Assembly (NCBI GenBank): GCA_949752795.1
Contig: OX457063.1
Span: 72,384,271-72,448,270 of the forward strand
Source: Hyperoodon ampullatus
Taxonomy: Eukaryota; Chordata; Mammalia; Artiodactyla; Ziphiidae
Direction: 5' to 3'
Length of the DNA: 64,000 bases
The position numbers and the translations under genes are program-made. This document shows, piece after piece, positions 1-11,141 of this stretch. Positions within the stretch are counted from its first letter, which is position 1; each line of letters opens with the position of its first letter. The notes under the pieces are model-generated. The model saw nothing but the letters and a program-made list of their open reading frames with translations. It was not told the origin of the DNA and made no database searches.

Positions 1-520
1 GAAACATTTGATATATTTGGCCAAATTTTTATATTTCTGTATTTAAAAAGACATTATGGCCAAAGATAAAAAGCAAGGTACAAAGTAGGAAAACAACTTT
101 CAACACATACAAGGTTCAAAATATTTATAATCAGACTACTTCAAAAAGAAAACTACAATGCAATGGAAAAAATGAGAAAAGAATAAGAAAAAGTAACTCT
201 GGGAAGAAATATAATTAGCCAATAAATACAATGTATTTCAACCTCACTAAGAATCAGGCTAAGACAATTTTAAAATAAGATTTTATGTTTTAGCAAAACA
301 TGAGAAAAAAATTTTAATATTAATAACCAGTTTTGGTAAAGGTGAGAAAATGGGCAAGTTCCTATATTTTTAGTAAAGCCATTTTGGAGATAATTTTTTA
401 AAATTTCTACTTCTAGGAAAATTCCACCTCCACCCTACTTTAGAGAAGAACAAGCATGCATGAATTAAGAACACTATGTAAGGATATTCATTATAGCATT
501 GGCTGCTTATTTTTTAAGAA
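1..520 (+). repeat. Decayed L1M ORF2 C-terminal remnant
   Basis: The stretch follows, with many gaps, the order of words found in the last part of mammalian L1 ORF2 in sense direction: a match to the region after the reverse transcriptase (around 215-300), then the segment encoding the Cys-rich tail (around 330-350), then the 'preferred pre-terminal' words around 415-520. No open frame survives. It is an old L1M-type fragment; the exact subfamily cannot be read by eye. Confidence 0.45.
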
Positions 521-663
521 ATTGACAAGCCATGTCAACGTTCCTCACTTTAGAATGATTAAATTTTGACTCATTTATACAATACCTTGAAGCTATTTTA
601 AAAGTATAACCTAGAACTAAATACACTGTTTTGTAAATATTTCTAAAATATATTAAGAGTACA

Positions 664-798
664 TCAGGACCTCCCTGGTGGTCCAGTGGTTAAGACTCCA
701 CACTTCCACTGCAGGGGACGTGAGTTCAATCCCTAGTCAGAGAAACTAAGATCCCACAAGCCACACGGCACGGCCAAAAAAAAAAAAACCCATAAAAC
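664..798 (+). mobile_element. CHR-2-like tRNA-derived SINE
   Basis: The unit begins with the cetartiodactyl SINE head (ctccctggtggtccagtggt), has an A-box-like tggtccagtgg and a B-box-like gagttcaatcc, and ends in an A-rich tail. A 19-bp TSD with one mismatch flanks it (645-663 and 799-817, core aatatattaagag), which proves retroposition. It lacks the longer GC-rich body of the CHR-1 copies in this window, so it belongs to an older or shorter subfamily. Confidence 0.85.
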
Positions 799-880
799 AA
801 AATATATTAAGAGCACAAAGCAACTTGCATATGCATATTACAGGTTTATAATACCTTTTGTATAAAGGAGAGTGCACAAC

Positions 881-972
881 AGAAAGACAGAGAAATAGAG
901 AAAGAGACAGGGATGGGAAGGGAGGAAGGAAGAAAAGAAGACAGGAAGAGAAAGAGGTGGGGAAGGAAGAAA
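881..972 (+). repeat. Purine-rich (GA/GGAA) low-complexity tract
   Basis: Nearly pure A/G on the plus strand with degenerate GGAA and GAGA units. Several overlapping open frames on the minus strand are Ser/Leu/Phe-rich artefacts of this tract. Confidence 0.85.
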
Positions 973-2070
973 TGTACCCATGCAGGAAACACTTGTTGAA
1001 CATTTACTATACACCAGTCTTTGTTCCATGATAAAGGTAGACAGTGTCCCTGCTCTCAAGGAAATGTAAACAAGTACATGAACAAATAACTGTGTAAGGA
1101 AGTTATTCAAATAGTAATAATTCACACATTAAAAAGTGTTATAGAGCAAATAATATAGACAACACATAGAAAATGTAAGAGGTCTGTGGCAAATACAAGA
1201 TGAAGTGGTCAGGGACGGCTGCATTGATAAAGGCCCATTTGAGCAAAAATCTGGATATTGAGGAGAAAACCAGAGAAGGGAAAAGGAATTTCAGCACAGA
1301 GAATGCAAAGGCCTTGAAGGAAAAGGAAGACAACCAGTATGACTGGCACATGTTCAGTACAGGCAGATATGTGAGAATTGAGTTCGGAGATATAGACCAG
1401 GACCAGTTCACATAGGGTTACATGGGCCATAGCATAAAGTTTGGATTTATTAAAAGTACAACGAAATGATTATTGGAGGGTTTACATCAGGTAACATAAC
1501 TTGATTTGTGTTTAGAAATGTCACTTTCACTCCCATGTAAAGAATGAATTGTAGGGGACAAGAGTAAACCAGAGAGACCAGTTAAGAAATGTTACAGTAT
1601 GGGGGCTTCCCTGGTGGCGCAGTGGTTGAGAGTCCGCCTGCTGATGCAGGGGACATGGGTTCATGCCCCGGTCCAGGAAGATCCCATATGCCGCAGAGCG
1701 GTTGGGCCTGTGAGCCATGGCCACTGAGCCTGTGCATCCGGAGCCTGTGCTCCACAACGGGGGAGGCCACAACAGTGAGAGGCCTGCATACGGCAAAAAA
1801 AAAAAAAAAAAAAAGAAATGTTACAGTAATCCAAATGACAGATTACAGTGGTGTGCAATAGCTGCAGAGATAAAGTTCAGTGAGTTTATCATATACTTAC
1901 GAGGCAAAACAACAGAAACCTACTCTTATATGGAATGTGAGAAAGAAATCAAACAAGATTCCAAGATTTTGGATTTGAGCAATCAGGACAGATGGTAGAA
2001 CAACTTATTAAGATTGAATGACAAGAGGCGGGGCAGGTGTTAAACCTATAGGAGTCGAGAATTTAGTTTT
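973..2070 (+). repeat. Ancient interspersed repeat copy, family not named, split by a SINE
   Basis: Reads in order the words of a very common old mammalian repeat: 'ctactatgccagtct...gacagtgtccctgctctcaagga', 'gtggtcagggacggctgc', 'catttgagcaaaaatctgga', 'cagagaatgcaaaggccttga', then 'ggggacaagagtaaaccagagagaccagtt'. After the SINE at 1600-1812 it resumes with 'cagtaatccaaatgacagattacagtgg'. I recognise the family by its word order but cannot name it with certainty. Other pieces appear at about 28080-28330, 35640-35990, 44570-44780, 45420-45560 and 59000-59110. It is non-coding. Confidence 0.55.
1600..1812 (+). mobile_element. CHR-1 SINE (tRNA-derived)
   Basis: It has the full CHR-1 body: head cttccctggtggcgcagtgg containing the Pol III A box, a B-box-like gggttcatgcc, the GC-rich middle and a run of about 19 A. 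A 16-bp perfect TSD, aagaaatgttacagta, lies at 1584-1599 and 1813-1828. It landed in the ancient repeat of 973-2070, which continues on both sides. Several B-box CpGs have decayed to TpG or CpA. Confidence 0.95.
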
Positions 2071-2084
2071 TATCATATTAATAT

Positions 2085-2225
2085 TAATAACATAACTAAC
2101 ACTCGTGTAATAATGTGTTTTAAGCTCATGTATATTAACTCATTTAATCTTCATAGCATCCTATTACATAGATAGCTGTTGCATAGCCAAGTGAAACTTT
2201 AAAGAAGCAAGCTGAGGAGAGAGAT
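2085..2225 (-). repeat. MIR SINE remnant
   Basis: Plus-strand words such as 'attaactcatttaatcttcatagcatcctatta' are the complement of the MIR 3' core ('gaggattaaatgagttaat'). It is short and diverged. Confidence 0.55.
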
Positions 2226-2306
2226 CAGGGAGTTAGTTATTTTCATATCAACACTATATTTTATATAGATAGTTTTTAAAGCTATGGAACTAAATAAGAC
2301 TCCTAG

Positions 2307-2804
2307 TGTCCTGGTTATCTATTGACACAAAACAGCAACCAATATATACAGTCAGAAACTCTGTGGTTTGATGAATCAGACAAGGCACAGTGGAAATGGC
2401 TTGTTCTCCTCCAGAATGTCTGGGAATGACTGTGACGAGGAAACCATCAAAAGAGCCCTTCACTTACCTATTTGGCACCTGGTCTGGTCAAGAAGAATTT
2501 ACTTAGGATCTGGACTGAAATGCATATGTATGACCTCTGCATATGGCTTGTACTTCTTATGGCAAGGTGACACAGCAAAGAGAACAACACCTGAGAGAGA
2601 GCCTTCAAAGAAAATGAGACAGAAGCTGCCTATTTTCTATAAGCTAGTCTGAGAAGTCACACAGTGTGACCTCCACCATACTCTATTGGTCAAAGCAGTC
2701 AGTCATGAACCCACCCAAATTCAAGAGGCTGGTACTTGGACCCTACCTATCAATGAGGAAAGGGAATGTTAAAGAATTTGTGGACTTTTAAAAATAATTC
2801 CACT
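2307..2804 (-). mobile_element. Solo LTR, ERVL/MaLR-type (name uncertain)
   Basis: The left edge 'tgtcctggttatctattg' is the complement of the end of a common mammalian LTR. The interior words 'tctattggtcaaagcagtca' and 'aaagaatttgtggactttt' fit the other end. The edges are TG and a decayed CA. The 5-bp sequence cctag lies at 2302-2306 and 2805-2809, the TSD size usual for ERVL/MaLR; the three bases before it also match (actcctag), probably by chance. No internal retroviral sequence is present. Confidence 0.6.
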
Positions 2805-2879
2805 CCTAGAATGTACAGAAAAGGGAGACAGGACTGAGCATTGGAGGACTCCAATATTTAGAATATTCAAAGAAGCAGC

Positions 2880-3080
2880 CATCAAAGATAACTACATGCA
2901 TATATATGTACCCAAACACATAGAAAAAAATATTCAAAACACACAGTAGTAAAGTCTGAGGATAGATACAATTGAGGAAAAAGGTAAAGGGGAATATTTC
3001 ACTTATGGTTTTGATAACTTCTGTAGAGCTTGAAGCATTTTGAAAGAAAATGTACTAATATTTTACTTGAATATTGTTTT
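2880..3080 (+). repeat. Possible L1M 3' UTR remnant
   Basis: The stretch around 2950-3070 (aggtaaaggggaatatttcacttatggtt) resembles the pre-tail part of old L1M 3' UTRs. It is heavily diverged, so this is a weak call. Confidence 0.3.
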
Positions 3081-3546
3081 TCAAATAAGTGCTCAATAAC
3101 TTATAAGATCATAACATGTTTGTTAACTTAAATATATTTGTTCCTTATTCTGTCACTTGAAGTATGCAATTTTTAAAAACACAGATGTCAACAGTTACAG
3201 ATAAAATTCAGAATATTTTGCAAGAAAGTTGAACGTTTAGGTTTTTTAATGTAAAAAAATAAATTTCAAACATTCTCCACAATTCTGATCCCCAGCATTG
3301 GGTGTTCAGACTCAGTGGAGAAGAGAAAGGAGAACAGACAGATTACATTACAGTTTTCCCTTTCCATTATCAGTTAAGGTCCAATAATTATATGTATACT
3401 CCATTCCTAAAATGAAGAATAGGAAAAATTAAAAAATATTTTAATGGAGTATGAAGAGGGTTATAACTGTAATCTTAGCTGAATAAAAATCTTGATATTT
3501 TATGGCTTTCCAGCTTTATTTGACTCTTAAAAGAGAATTCTTATTC

Positions 3547-3591
<45 letters not shown>

Positions 3592-4753
3592 TAGCACTTT
3601 GTTCTAAAGAATTGCATTTATCCCAAAGAAAATTGGAATAGGAAACATATGTTTGCTCATAAAACCTATAGTAGCCACTAAAATGTAATCAATGTTTCTC
3701 TAGAAAGACTGAATATTCATTCACAGTTCACCAAGCCTCTCCCAGGGTAACGCAGTCAAATTGATCTATTCCTAAGACCTTTACCATAGGTAGTTTTATC
3801 TGAGAAAAAAAAGGATGAGAAACATTTCTTCACTCCAATTGTCCATTCTTGGGCAATGCTTAGCACCAGACTGCTCTGTCTTCTTCCTCAACCATTGACA
3901 AATGCTTTGAAAAAGTATTATTGTAATCTGTGAAATCAGAAGACAACAGACCAATGATGCCCTTCCATACAACACGTCTTGAAATTTCTAATCAAAATTT
4001 CATATCTGGAGCAGCTTGGATCTGACAGAGAGCCCCAACATGAAATGCCAATGTTTATTCATTCACACCCTCCTAACTTTCAAGGAAGACACTGGCTTTG
4101 TCCTCATGCAGTGAAGAGTGTGCTCTTACATTTTCAGGCAGTCTTTAACAAAGTTCCACATCAGAGATTAAGGTCTTGGTAGAGAGATTGAGGTCTACAA
4201 AAAGAGGAAAACAGAACAGACATAAATGTACATAAAATGGATTGAATGTTGGCTAAAGGGCAGATGAGGGTATGGTCATAAATAAAAACTTTTCATGGTG
4301 GCAAAAGGTAACTGGAGAGATATTATTGGATCAGTGTGATAATTCCACTTATTTATCAACTGTTAAGGTGAATTTGGCAATCGAATAGAAAGCAAAATAT
4401 CTGGTTCTCTAAATATAATTATATTGAAAGAATGGAGAATAAAATTGAAATTCTATTCCCTAAAGAAGAAAACAACATTGAATTGTGTGATAGATGTCTT
4501 ATAAATAAATACAAATTAACAGGCCTTCATGTTGAAGTGTTAATCTATATGGGTTTTTTAAATTATATTGTACCTCCACACTATTATAAAGAGGAGCAAG
4601 TAGTAAACTGAAAAGGGAAGGGAAAGTAAAAGTGGAGAGTCCATGAAGTGAAAATGGAAAGAAGAATCTTTTTCCACAAAAACCAGGAAATTATGGATTC
4701 AGCACTTAGCTGTCATTGCTTGTGGCCCCCTTGCTCCTCTGACATATCATCCA
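3081..4753. other. AT-rich sequence with no recognised gene or repeat
   Basis: Apart from the AG microsatellite at 3549-3587 I recognise nothing. A 67-codon frame at 3979-4182 has no family resemblance and no supporting signal. Confidence 0.5.
3549..3587 (+). repeat. (AG)n microsatellite
   Basis: Uninterrupted AG dinucleotide run of about 19 units, a likely length-polymorphic marker. Confidence 0.97.
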
Positions 4754-4755
4754 TA

Positions 4756-4950
4756 GTTGGGTTGTCAGATAAAATACAGGTTACCAGTTACACTTGAATT
4801 TCAGGTAACTGAATAATAAAATTTAGTATAAGTATGTTCCATGCAATATTTATAGAATATAGTTATACTAACATTTATTTGTTATTTACCTGAAATTCAA
4901 CTTTAATTGGGTTTTCTTGTTGTTGTTTTCTGGATCCTGCAACACTAACC
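4756..4950. mobile_element. Palindromic MITE (MER53-like, TA target)
   Basis: The left half (ttgtcagataaaatacagg, then gaatttcaggtaactgaata, then agtataagtatg) is repeated as its inverted complement in the right half (atagttatactaac, ttatttacctgaaattcaa, ctgcaacactaac). The whole unit can fold on itself. TA dinucleotides flank it at 4754-4755 and 4951-4952, as for Tc1/mariner-type insertions. It is non-autonomous with no coding capacity. The MER53 name is from memory of length and structure. Confidence 0.65.
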
Positions 4951-4952
4951 TA

Positions 4953-7900
4953 TAGACAAGCTGCCATCCAACAGTTCTAGACATTGGTAAACTCTCTAGG
5001 GAAAGAATGGTAGGTACACTTGGGTACGTTATTGGGGAAAAAAATTAAAAACCTTGACTATGATGAAAGTGGAATCAAACAGAACCAATTATCATTATTA
5101 AATTAGATTTTTGTGTGACTGTCCTTTGAAGTTTATCCTCTTTAAAGAATCTTACTCCCTGCTTTACTTTTCTTGCCCTGTTCATTGTGAATATGATAAT
5201 TTGTATTAAATAAAATTTTGCTGTAGCTAACATCATAGTGCATTTCTTAGTCTTGCAGATATTTTTGTTTTGCTTTCTTTTTATAGAAAAAATTATTTTA
5301 GATCACTTTAAACATATCAGAGCAACTTTAGTCAACTTAAACCTAAATTAAGTTCCTCAAAGTTTCTATGAATGCAAGGTAATTTAAAAAAATAAAGGCA
5401 TATGATATTGTCAGGAGAGATAGGAAGTTTAGCATCTGTCTCTCCTGTGAGGTAGCACTGTATCTTTGAATAAGTCTGTGACTTTTTTTGGCCTCAGTTT
5501 ACTCACATATCAGAAAACAATGTTGACATTACTAAGTAGATTATATTAAAAGTATTTTCTAAGTCTTAAGATTTTAAAATTACAAAAATGAGAAATGCAA
5601 TACCTACATGGTAGATTGAAACTTTTATAAACTTGATCTTTTTTTCTTTGCTGCAATCCTCCATTCTTTCATTTATACTTACAAGGTCTATGCAACCTGA
5701 AATGTATGTCATAGTCCAACTCTAAAATTCAGGCCCAGGACTTGCATTTCCAACAGTATGACTGATTAGCTATTATGAAAACTCCCCTGTTATGAAAAAC
5801 CTATTTAAACATATATAAAATATAACATAAGGCCTTTTGTGTGCATAGCTGAGCTCCTGAAACAATGAGTTATCTCCAAAGGCAGAAATTGGAGGAAAAT
5901 TGAAAACCTGAAATGGAAGTGAATGCAAGACTTAGCTGTCCTGGTTGTGGGTGTAAATTGAGGGGCCGTGTGTGGTTGTTGTGAACGTTGGTAACCAAGA
6001 AGTTGGGACTTAATGGACATTAAGGGACAAATTATAAAATCCTGGATACATGTGAGCTGAAGAGTTGGAATTGAGACCCCACAGAAAGCCAAAATTCTTG
6101 AAATGATACATCCTCAATGTATAAATACTTTCTGTCAAAGAGAGATGAAAAGAAAGTCTATCTATCATGACACTGACACTTCACGCAAAATCAATTCTCA
6201 TTTGAGAATTATCGATATATCTATTTACCTACATATATACACACATACTATGTATTCATATACATACAATGTGTGTGTGTATCCCAGAGAGCAAAATTAG
6301 TACTTAAGACTTAATCAAAGGACTGCCCACACCCACAGCGTGGGTCTTGGGAAGGGTGTGTGTGGTCTATGTTTGAAAAGAAGAATTTGATTGATATGAT
6401 AAAAAAGTAAACTCTGGCAAAAGTAGCCTATGTGTCCACCAAATAACATTCCTTTTCCTTCTGTTCACATGGTTCAACAGCATTTTCCAGCCTCATTTGC
6501 AGTCAAGTATGGCTTTGCCACAACTTTGGCCAGTGGAATCTGGTAGACATGAGTATGTAGCTACAGCATCCATACAAAGCCTTTAAAATAGTGGGTGCTC
6601 AATAAAAAAGAATGAACACCCTCCTCTCTTCTCTCACATTTATTTTTGATTCAGTTTCTCAATAAATACTAACTGAGTATGCTACTCTTATTCTTTGGCC
6701 TCCTGGAACTCCTCCACTTAAGGACTAACCCAAGACATCTCTCTCCAATAATATACCTTATGAGCCACAATATTTCACACACCCTCACTACTATCAGAAC
6801 TTCCTTTCCCCCATGTCTTCCAAGTTTTCCAAATTAACAACTGAACTGTTAAAACATTACGAGGGCATTCTTGACAGTTTCTTTTTGGCTGCAATGCCCT
6901 AATCTAAGAGATAGGCTTTGGTGAGGATCTTTTCAGTTGTGCATTAGGTTAGTGAGGATTTGCCCTTTCTGATACAATTTTTCCATAGGGCTTATCCTGT
7001 TGCCAGAAGTTGACAATAAACCATTCAGGGAATGTTTTATTAAAATCTATCACTTTTAGTCTCTAGGAACTGCATTAGCAGGCCCTTAATATATTGATAA
7101 AAACACAGTTGCAATGGGAAGTGTCTAAAATACCTCTTTGTAAAGCAAAAGCTTGAGTGGTATATTGCTAGGCCAAATTTAAATTTTCTTTATCTGAGAT
7201 ATCTTCCAAACAGCATTAGTGTTTATCTTCCTTTTGTGTGAGCCAAAATTATCTGGGAGCAATCTAAAAAGAATTCTAAAATGGTAAATATATGTGTTCT
7301 TTGAAGATAAACACTTTTTTAGACATGACCAGTTGTTTAAACACACTATTTATCATTATAATGAAAAACCTAGTCTTTTCCTAACACACAAAGTATAATT
7401 GTTTTGGCTTATGAATTTGGCTGTTACAGAGCCCTCTCCCTATCATTTTATATGGTCTTTGAACATCATCCCCCTACACTTTCATGTATATAGACTAATT
7501 AAAATAATAATATTACATTTCATTTTCCTATTTTTATCAAAAGTGATTATCTTTAACGAACTCTTTAAATTGTTCTGCTTTTGTATCAGTGATTAATGTA
7601 TTGTGCCTGGTTCTTCTTGCCTGTTAATTGTTTTATACAAGTGGATGCTAATATAAGCAATAAGGTTTTATTAATGTCCCAATCAAATATATTGAAGCAT
7701 ATATGTGTTAAATACACGAGTGCTAAATAGGTGATCTTTCTTAAAAGAACATTAGGTTTTGAACATTGATCCATATTTATTAATTAATGTCTCTTTCAAA
7801 GCTTTTCTGCAGGATGATTAAAAATTGTTTATATTTTATCATATAAAATGGTATATCTATTAAGATTTAGATTTATTCAAAAAGTATAAGAGAAACTCCA

Positions 7901-8640
7901 CCCCTTGAAAATATAAGCTTGAATATAGAGAAATTTATAATTCAATCCATATTTATTTAAATATATCCACTTTTAATAACTACTTTACAATAAAGTCTTT
8001 CTCTGCCAAGCTATAAAAATAAATTACGTAGAATTAAATAACACAAATTTTTTTGAAACCTACAAAAGAGAGAAAAAATGTTTGTTAATTGTGATACTTT
8101 GGTGCTATCAAGGTATAGTTTCCGTTACCAAGAAATATCTCAAAATTAGATTTGGTTCAAGCATGTGAAACTCAGAGATACCACAACAACTTTTTTAAAT
8201 TTTTGAAAAAAAGGATTGGCAGAGACAGAGTAAAATGTTGACATCAATGTAAATGTGATCATATCAAATAATGTTCAACTCTTTCTTTCCTCAATTTTCT
8301 AATAGCTGTTACACTGTAATCTTAGCATAATGTTTTGCCTGCTTAATCTTCAAATTGAGTTGCCATCCATGAGTAAATGAGAACTGACCTTAGACAATCT
8401 CTGAAAATGCAGTTATTTGGTTCATTTTTACTCATTTTTATTTAAATATGATATTTTTAACTTGGAAAAATAGGATATGTGGATAGATGGCAGCCTGGTC
8501 AAACAATTTTCAATAATCATACGGTACAAAAGGTTCATAGCCATAATAAACAAAGAGTAAAAATCAACAGGGAAAAGACAAATCATCTGTGATAGTTTTA
8601 AAACACTGGGTTTAAATACTTTGTTTAAAAGTTTTTCCCA
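4953..8640. other. AT-rich sequence, little recognised
   Basis: No gene is seen. A stretch at 6470-6640 loosely resembles the head of an old LTR (tttccagcctcatttgcag). An AT/TG-rich patch lies at 6215-6285. The short frames here are no longer than expected by chance. Confidence 0.45.
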
Positions 8641-9045
8641 TTACTCCCAGTGAGAGATCGGGTATATGTACCTTCCCCTAGAATTTGGTCAGCTTTTTGA
8701 CTGCTTAATTAATAGAGTATGGAAGAGTAATGCTGTGCAAATTCCAAGGCTGCATCATAAAAGACAATGCAGCTTCACCAGAACACTCGCTCTTAGGGCT
8801 CTGACCCTCTGTGTAACCGTCCACCTGTTCTGAGGACACTCTGCTATGAGGAAGCCAGGTTATGAGGAGAGAACATAAGCAGGTGTTCTGGTCAGCAGTT
8901 CTAGTCTTTGAGTCATCCCAACCCAGGTGCCAGACATGAGTGAATGAGTTTGTGCATGTATTAGTATTAATTGTGTGTATTGACACAAGTGTGTTTTAGC
9001 TTCTATAACAAATTACCACAAATTTAGTAGCCCCTTCCAAGGGAG
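8641..9045 (+). repeat. Probable MaLR-like LTR piece
   Basis: The order of words (ggtcagctttttgactg, aatgctgtgcaaattccaaggc, ctctgaccctctgtgtaac, ccaacccaggtgccagacatgagtgaatgag) follows a common old mammalian LTR in sense direction. At 8990-9045 a different fragment in the opposite direction (gcttctataacaaattaccac) follows. Boundaries and family are uncertain. Confidence 0.4.
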
Positions 9046-9358
9046 CTACTTAATCAGGTTCACCAGGAGGTAGACAAGATAAAACTATAATTTTAAAAAC
9101 ATATGCAATTGATTTTAATGGGATTAAAAGCCACTGACCTAATGAAACAAAGTAATTCCTCCTTGACAACATTGCTCTTTCCTCATATATACCTAAAATG
9201 AACTATTTACTCATATTCATCACAATCTTATACTCATCTAATCAATTACAAGGTTCAATTGTAATCATATCCTGGGATATAATTTCATCTTTACTCTACC
9301 TGAAAACTCCACCCCTTTCCATTCTCATTGCCTTCATTCCAGGGCCCCACCCAATATT

Positions 9359-9382
9359 TTTAGACTATTGTAATAGTCTAAA
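9359..9382. repeat. Perfect 10-bp inverted repeat (hairpin)
   Basis: Arms tttagactat (9359-9368) and atagtctaaa (9373-9382) are exact complements separated by the 4-base loop tgta. No following T-run or coding context gives it a role. Confidence 0.8.
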
Positions 9383-9445
9383 TAGTAACCAGAACACCAT
9401 CTAATCACCTCTAAATAATAACCAGAACACCATCTAATCACCTCT
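9380..9445 (+). repeat. 33-bp tandem duplication (two units)
   Basis: Unit 1 (9380-9412) and unit 2 (9413-9445) differ by one base (G versus A at the sixth position). The pair abuts the hairpin at 9359-9382 and leads into the L2 remnant. Confidence 0.95.
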
Positions 9446-9905
9446 AGTTCTCATTTCCTTCTATCCAGACTTCACCAATCACTCAGAGGGATCTTTTTAA
9501 AAAACTGAATATCTCTTGTTACTTTTCTGATTAAATCATTTCAGTAGCTTTCCATAAAGTAAATGCCTGTAAACACCAATTCCTTCAGCACCTCTATAGG
9601 ACACACCCACCCAACTCATCCTAACCCCACGTTCTCACCCTTCATTTACCTAATTCATCATTCAGGTCTTAACTTAAATGTTACATCCTTTCCTTAACAC
9701 TCCCCCACACATGCATACATGCCCCTAAATTAGGTCTTCTTGTTATCTTTCATCAGAATCATTGCTCATCCTTTTCATAGCCATCATCACATCTCCAATT
9801 ACGTGCTTTCTCACATATACTATAAAATCCTAAAGAGCTTGGACCATACCTGACTTCAGTGTACATGATAAGAATTCAGTATTTCATGAATAAATAAGTG
9901 AATAA
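9446..9905 (+). repeat. L2 LINE 3' remnant
   Basis: The order of words matches the sense L2 3' region: 'agggatctttttaaaaaactgaata', 'ttcagtagctttccataaagtaaa', 'tcattcaggtcttaacttaaatgttacatcctttcc', 'cctaaagagcttggacca', ending near 'tatttcatgaataaataagtgaataaa'. No open frame remains. Confidence 0.7.
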
Positions 9906-10230
9906 ATTAAAAAATTGATGAGAGGTATTTATTTCCAGTTACCAGATGTTTTGTTTTGTTTTGTTTAAAAACAACTTAAAAATTACAGAATGCCAAGCTA
10001 AATATTTTGATTCTACTTTTTAACAAAAAGTATCTCGTGTTCTCTCTGCAGATGCTTAGAAGCTTCAGATGAAAATGTTAATTATTATAAAACATATTTT
10101 TATACTGGTATAAAACCAGTCATACACTCATGGATAGTGTGTTAGTCATGGAGTGGGCAGGAAACAGATGGCACATCCCAGAGGAAAGTTCAATAAAGGG
10201 ATCTTTACCAAGGTGTGAGTGGGTGTAGGG

Positions 10231-10427
10231 CAGCGGTCCCCGACCTTTTTGGCACCAGGGACCGGTTTTGTGAAAGACAATTTTTCCACGGACAGAGGGG
10301 GTGCTGGGGATCATTCAGGCGGTAATGCAAGTGATGGGGAGCAACAGATGAAGCTTCGCTCACCTGCCATTCACCTTCTGCTGTGCGGCCCAGTGTCGGT
10401 CCCTGGCCAGAGAGTTGGGGACCTCTG
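10231..10427 (+). mobile_element. MER1-like hAT-Charlie non-autonomous DNA transposon
   Basis: The left terminal inverted repeat cagcggtccccgac pairs with the right end gttggggacctctg. The body has the MER1-type words 'ggcaccagggaccggtttt' and 'ctgctgtgcggccc'. A perfect 8-bp TSD, gtgtaggg, flanks it at 10223-10230 and 10428-10435, as expected for hAT transposases. There is no transposase; the frames across it (10219-10455 plus, 10205-10438 minus) are by-products of its GC-rich body. Confidence 0.9.
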
Positions 10428-10440
10428 GTGTAGGGCAACC

Positions 10441-10985
10441 TCGATGCAGTTATGACTAGTTAATATTAAACTCACCGCCATCACTTTTCCCTCCTCCAAT
10501 CTCCTACTGGGTTTCAATCAGTGGAATTATACTGGAAGCCAAAAAGCAAGGAGTTTTGTATCTCAGGTCAATCTCCCAGGACACAGAAGAGGGTGGAGAG
10601 AGTGGACGGTGTGTCTCCAGGGCAAACCAAGAATATGAAGCTCAGGGGAGAAAAGGGCATGCCTCCATGCATAACTCAGGCTTTTTATCAGCCTCAGGTC
10701 TTTACCAGAACTATTAGCAAGCATTAGAACACTTCAGTAAAAAGAGGCTAATACATTTTTTTCCCCCAAATGCAACAATAACATAAAGTACTAACTATAG
10801 TAATTCTCAACGATGGCAATTTCTCTCTCTGTTAGGCAGACAGCAAAGATGGAAACAGGCATAGGGTAGCCATAAATACAAATTTTCATAGGATGGTACC
10901 AATATAAGCCTGTTGTCCCATCCCTATTAATAGTACCTTCTTTAACTCTAAAGTGTCCTAGTCTGAATATCAAATTATACTACTA
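10441..10985. other. Unassigned sequence
   Basis: No gene or repeat recognised between the hAT element and the L1 nest. Confidence 0.5.
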
Positions 10986-11126
10986 TACTATTACTATCAA
11001 AATATATAAAGCAGAAGTCTTAGAAATAAAAATAGGAATGGGCAGAAACAACATTACAGTAGTAATCTTTGATCGACATTGTGAACTACCTAAATTAAAA
11101 CACAGAGTGTTTAAAAAATGTAAATT
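10986..11126 (+). repeat. Decayed L1M ORF2 fragment, 5' part of a split copy
   Basis: Words such as 'agcagaagtcttagaaataaaaataggaa' and 'acattacagtagtaatctttga' align loosely with the L1 endonuclease-domain region in sense. The copy would resume after the younger L1, at 16355 and beyond, which is consistent with a single old L1 interrupted by the younger insertion. Confidence 0.4.
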
Positions 11127-11141
11127 AAAAAGGTAAATTCT

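Noticed and set aside
664..798. Possible tRNA gene, from A- and B-box-like words
   Set aside because: It is a tRNA-derived SINE with A tail and target duplications and cannot form a full cloverleaf.
2368..2652. 94-codon plus-strand frame
   Set aside because: It lies inside the solo LTR in the antisense direction and has no family resemblance.
3549..3587. Possible CRISPR-like or other array
   Set aside because: Plain AG dinucleotide repeat without spacers, and the genome is mammalian.
6470..6640. Possible LTR head (tttccagcctcatttgcag)
   Set aside because: The match fades after about 60 bases and no boundary could be set.
10219..10455. Overlapping frames on both strands
   Set aside because: Both lie on the MER1-like non-autonomous element, which encodes no protein.
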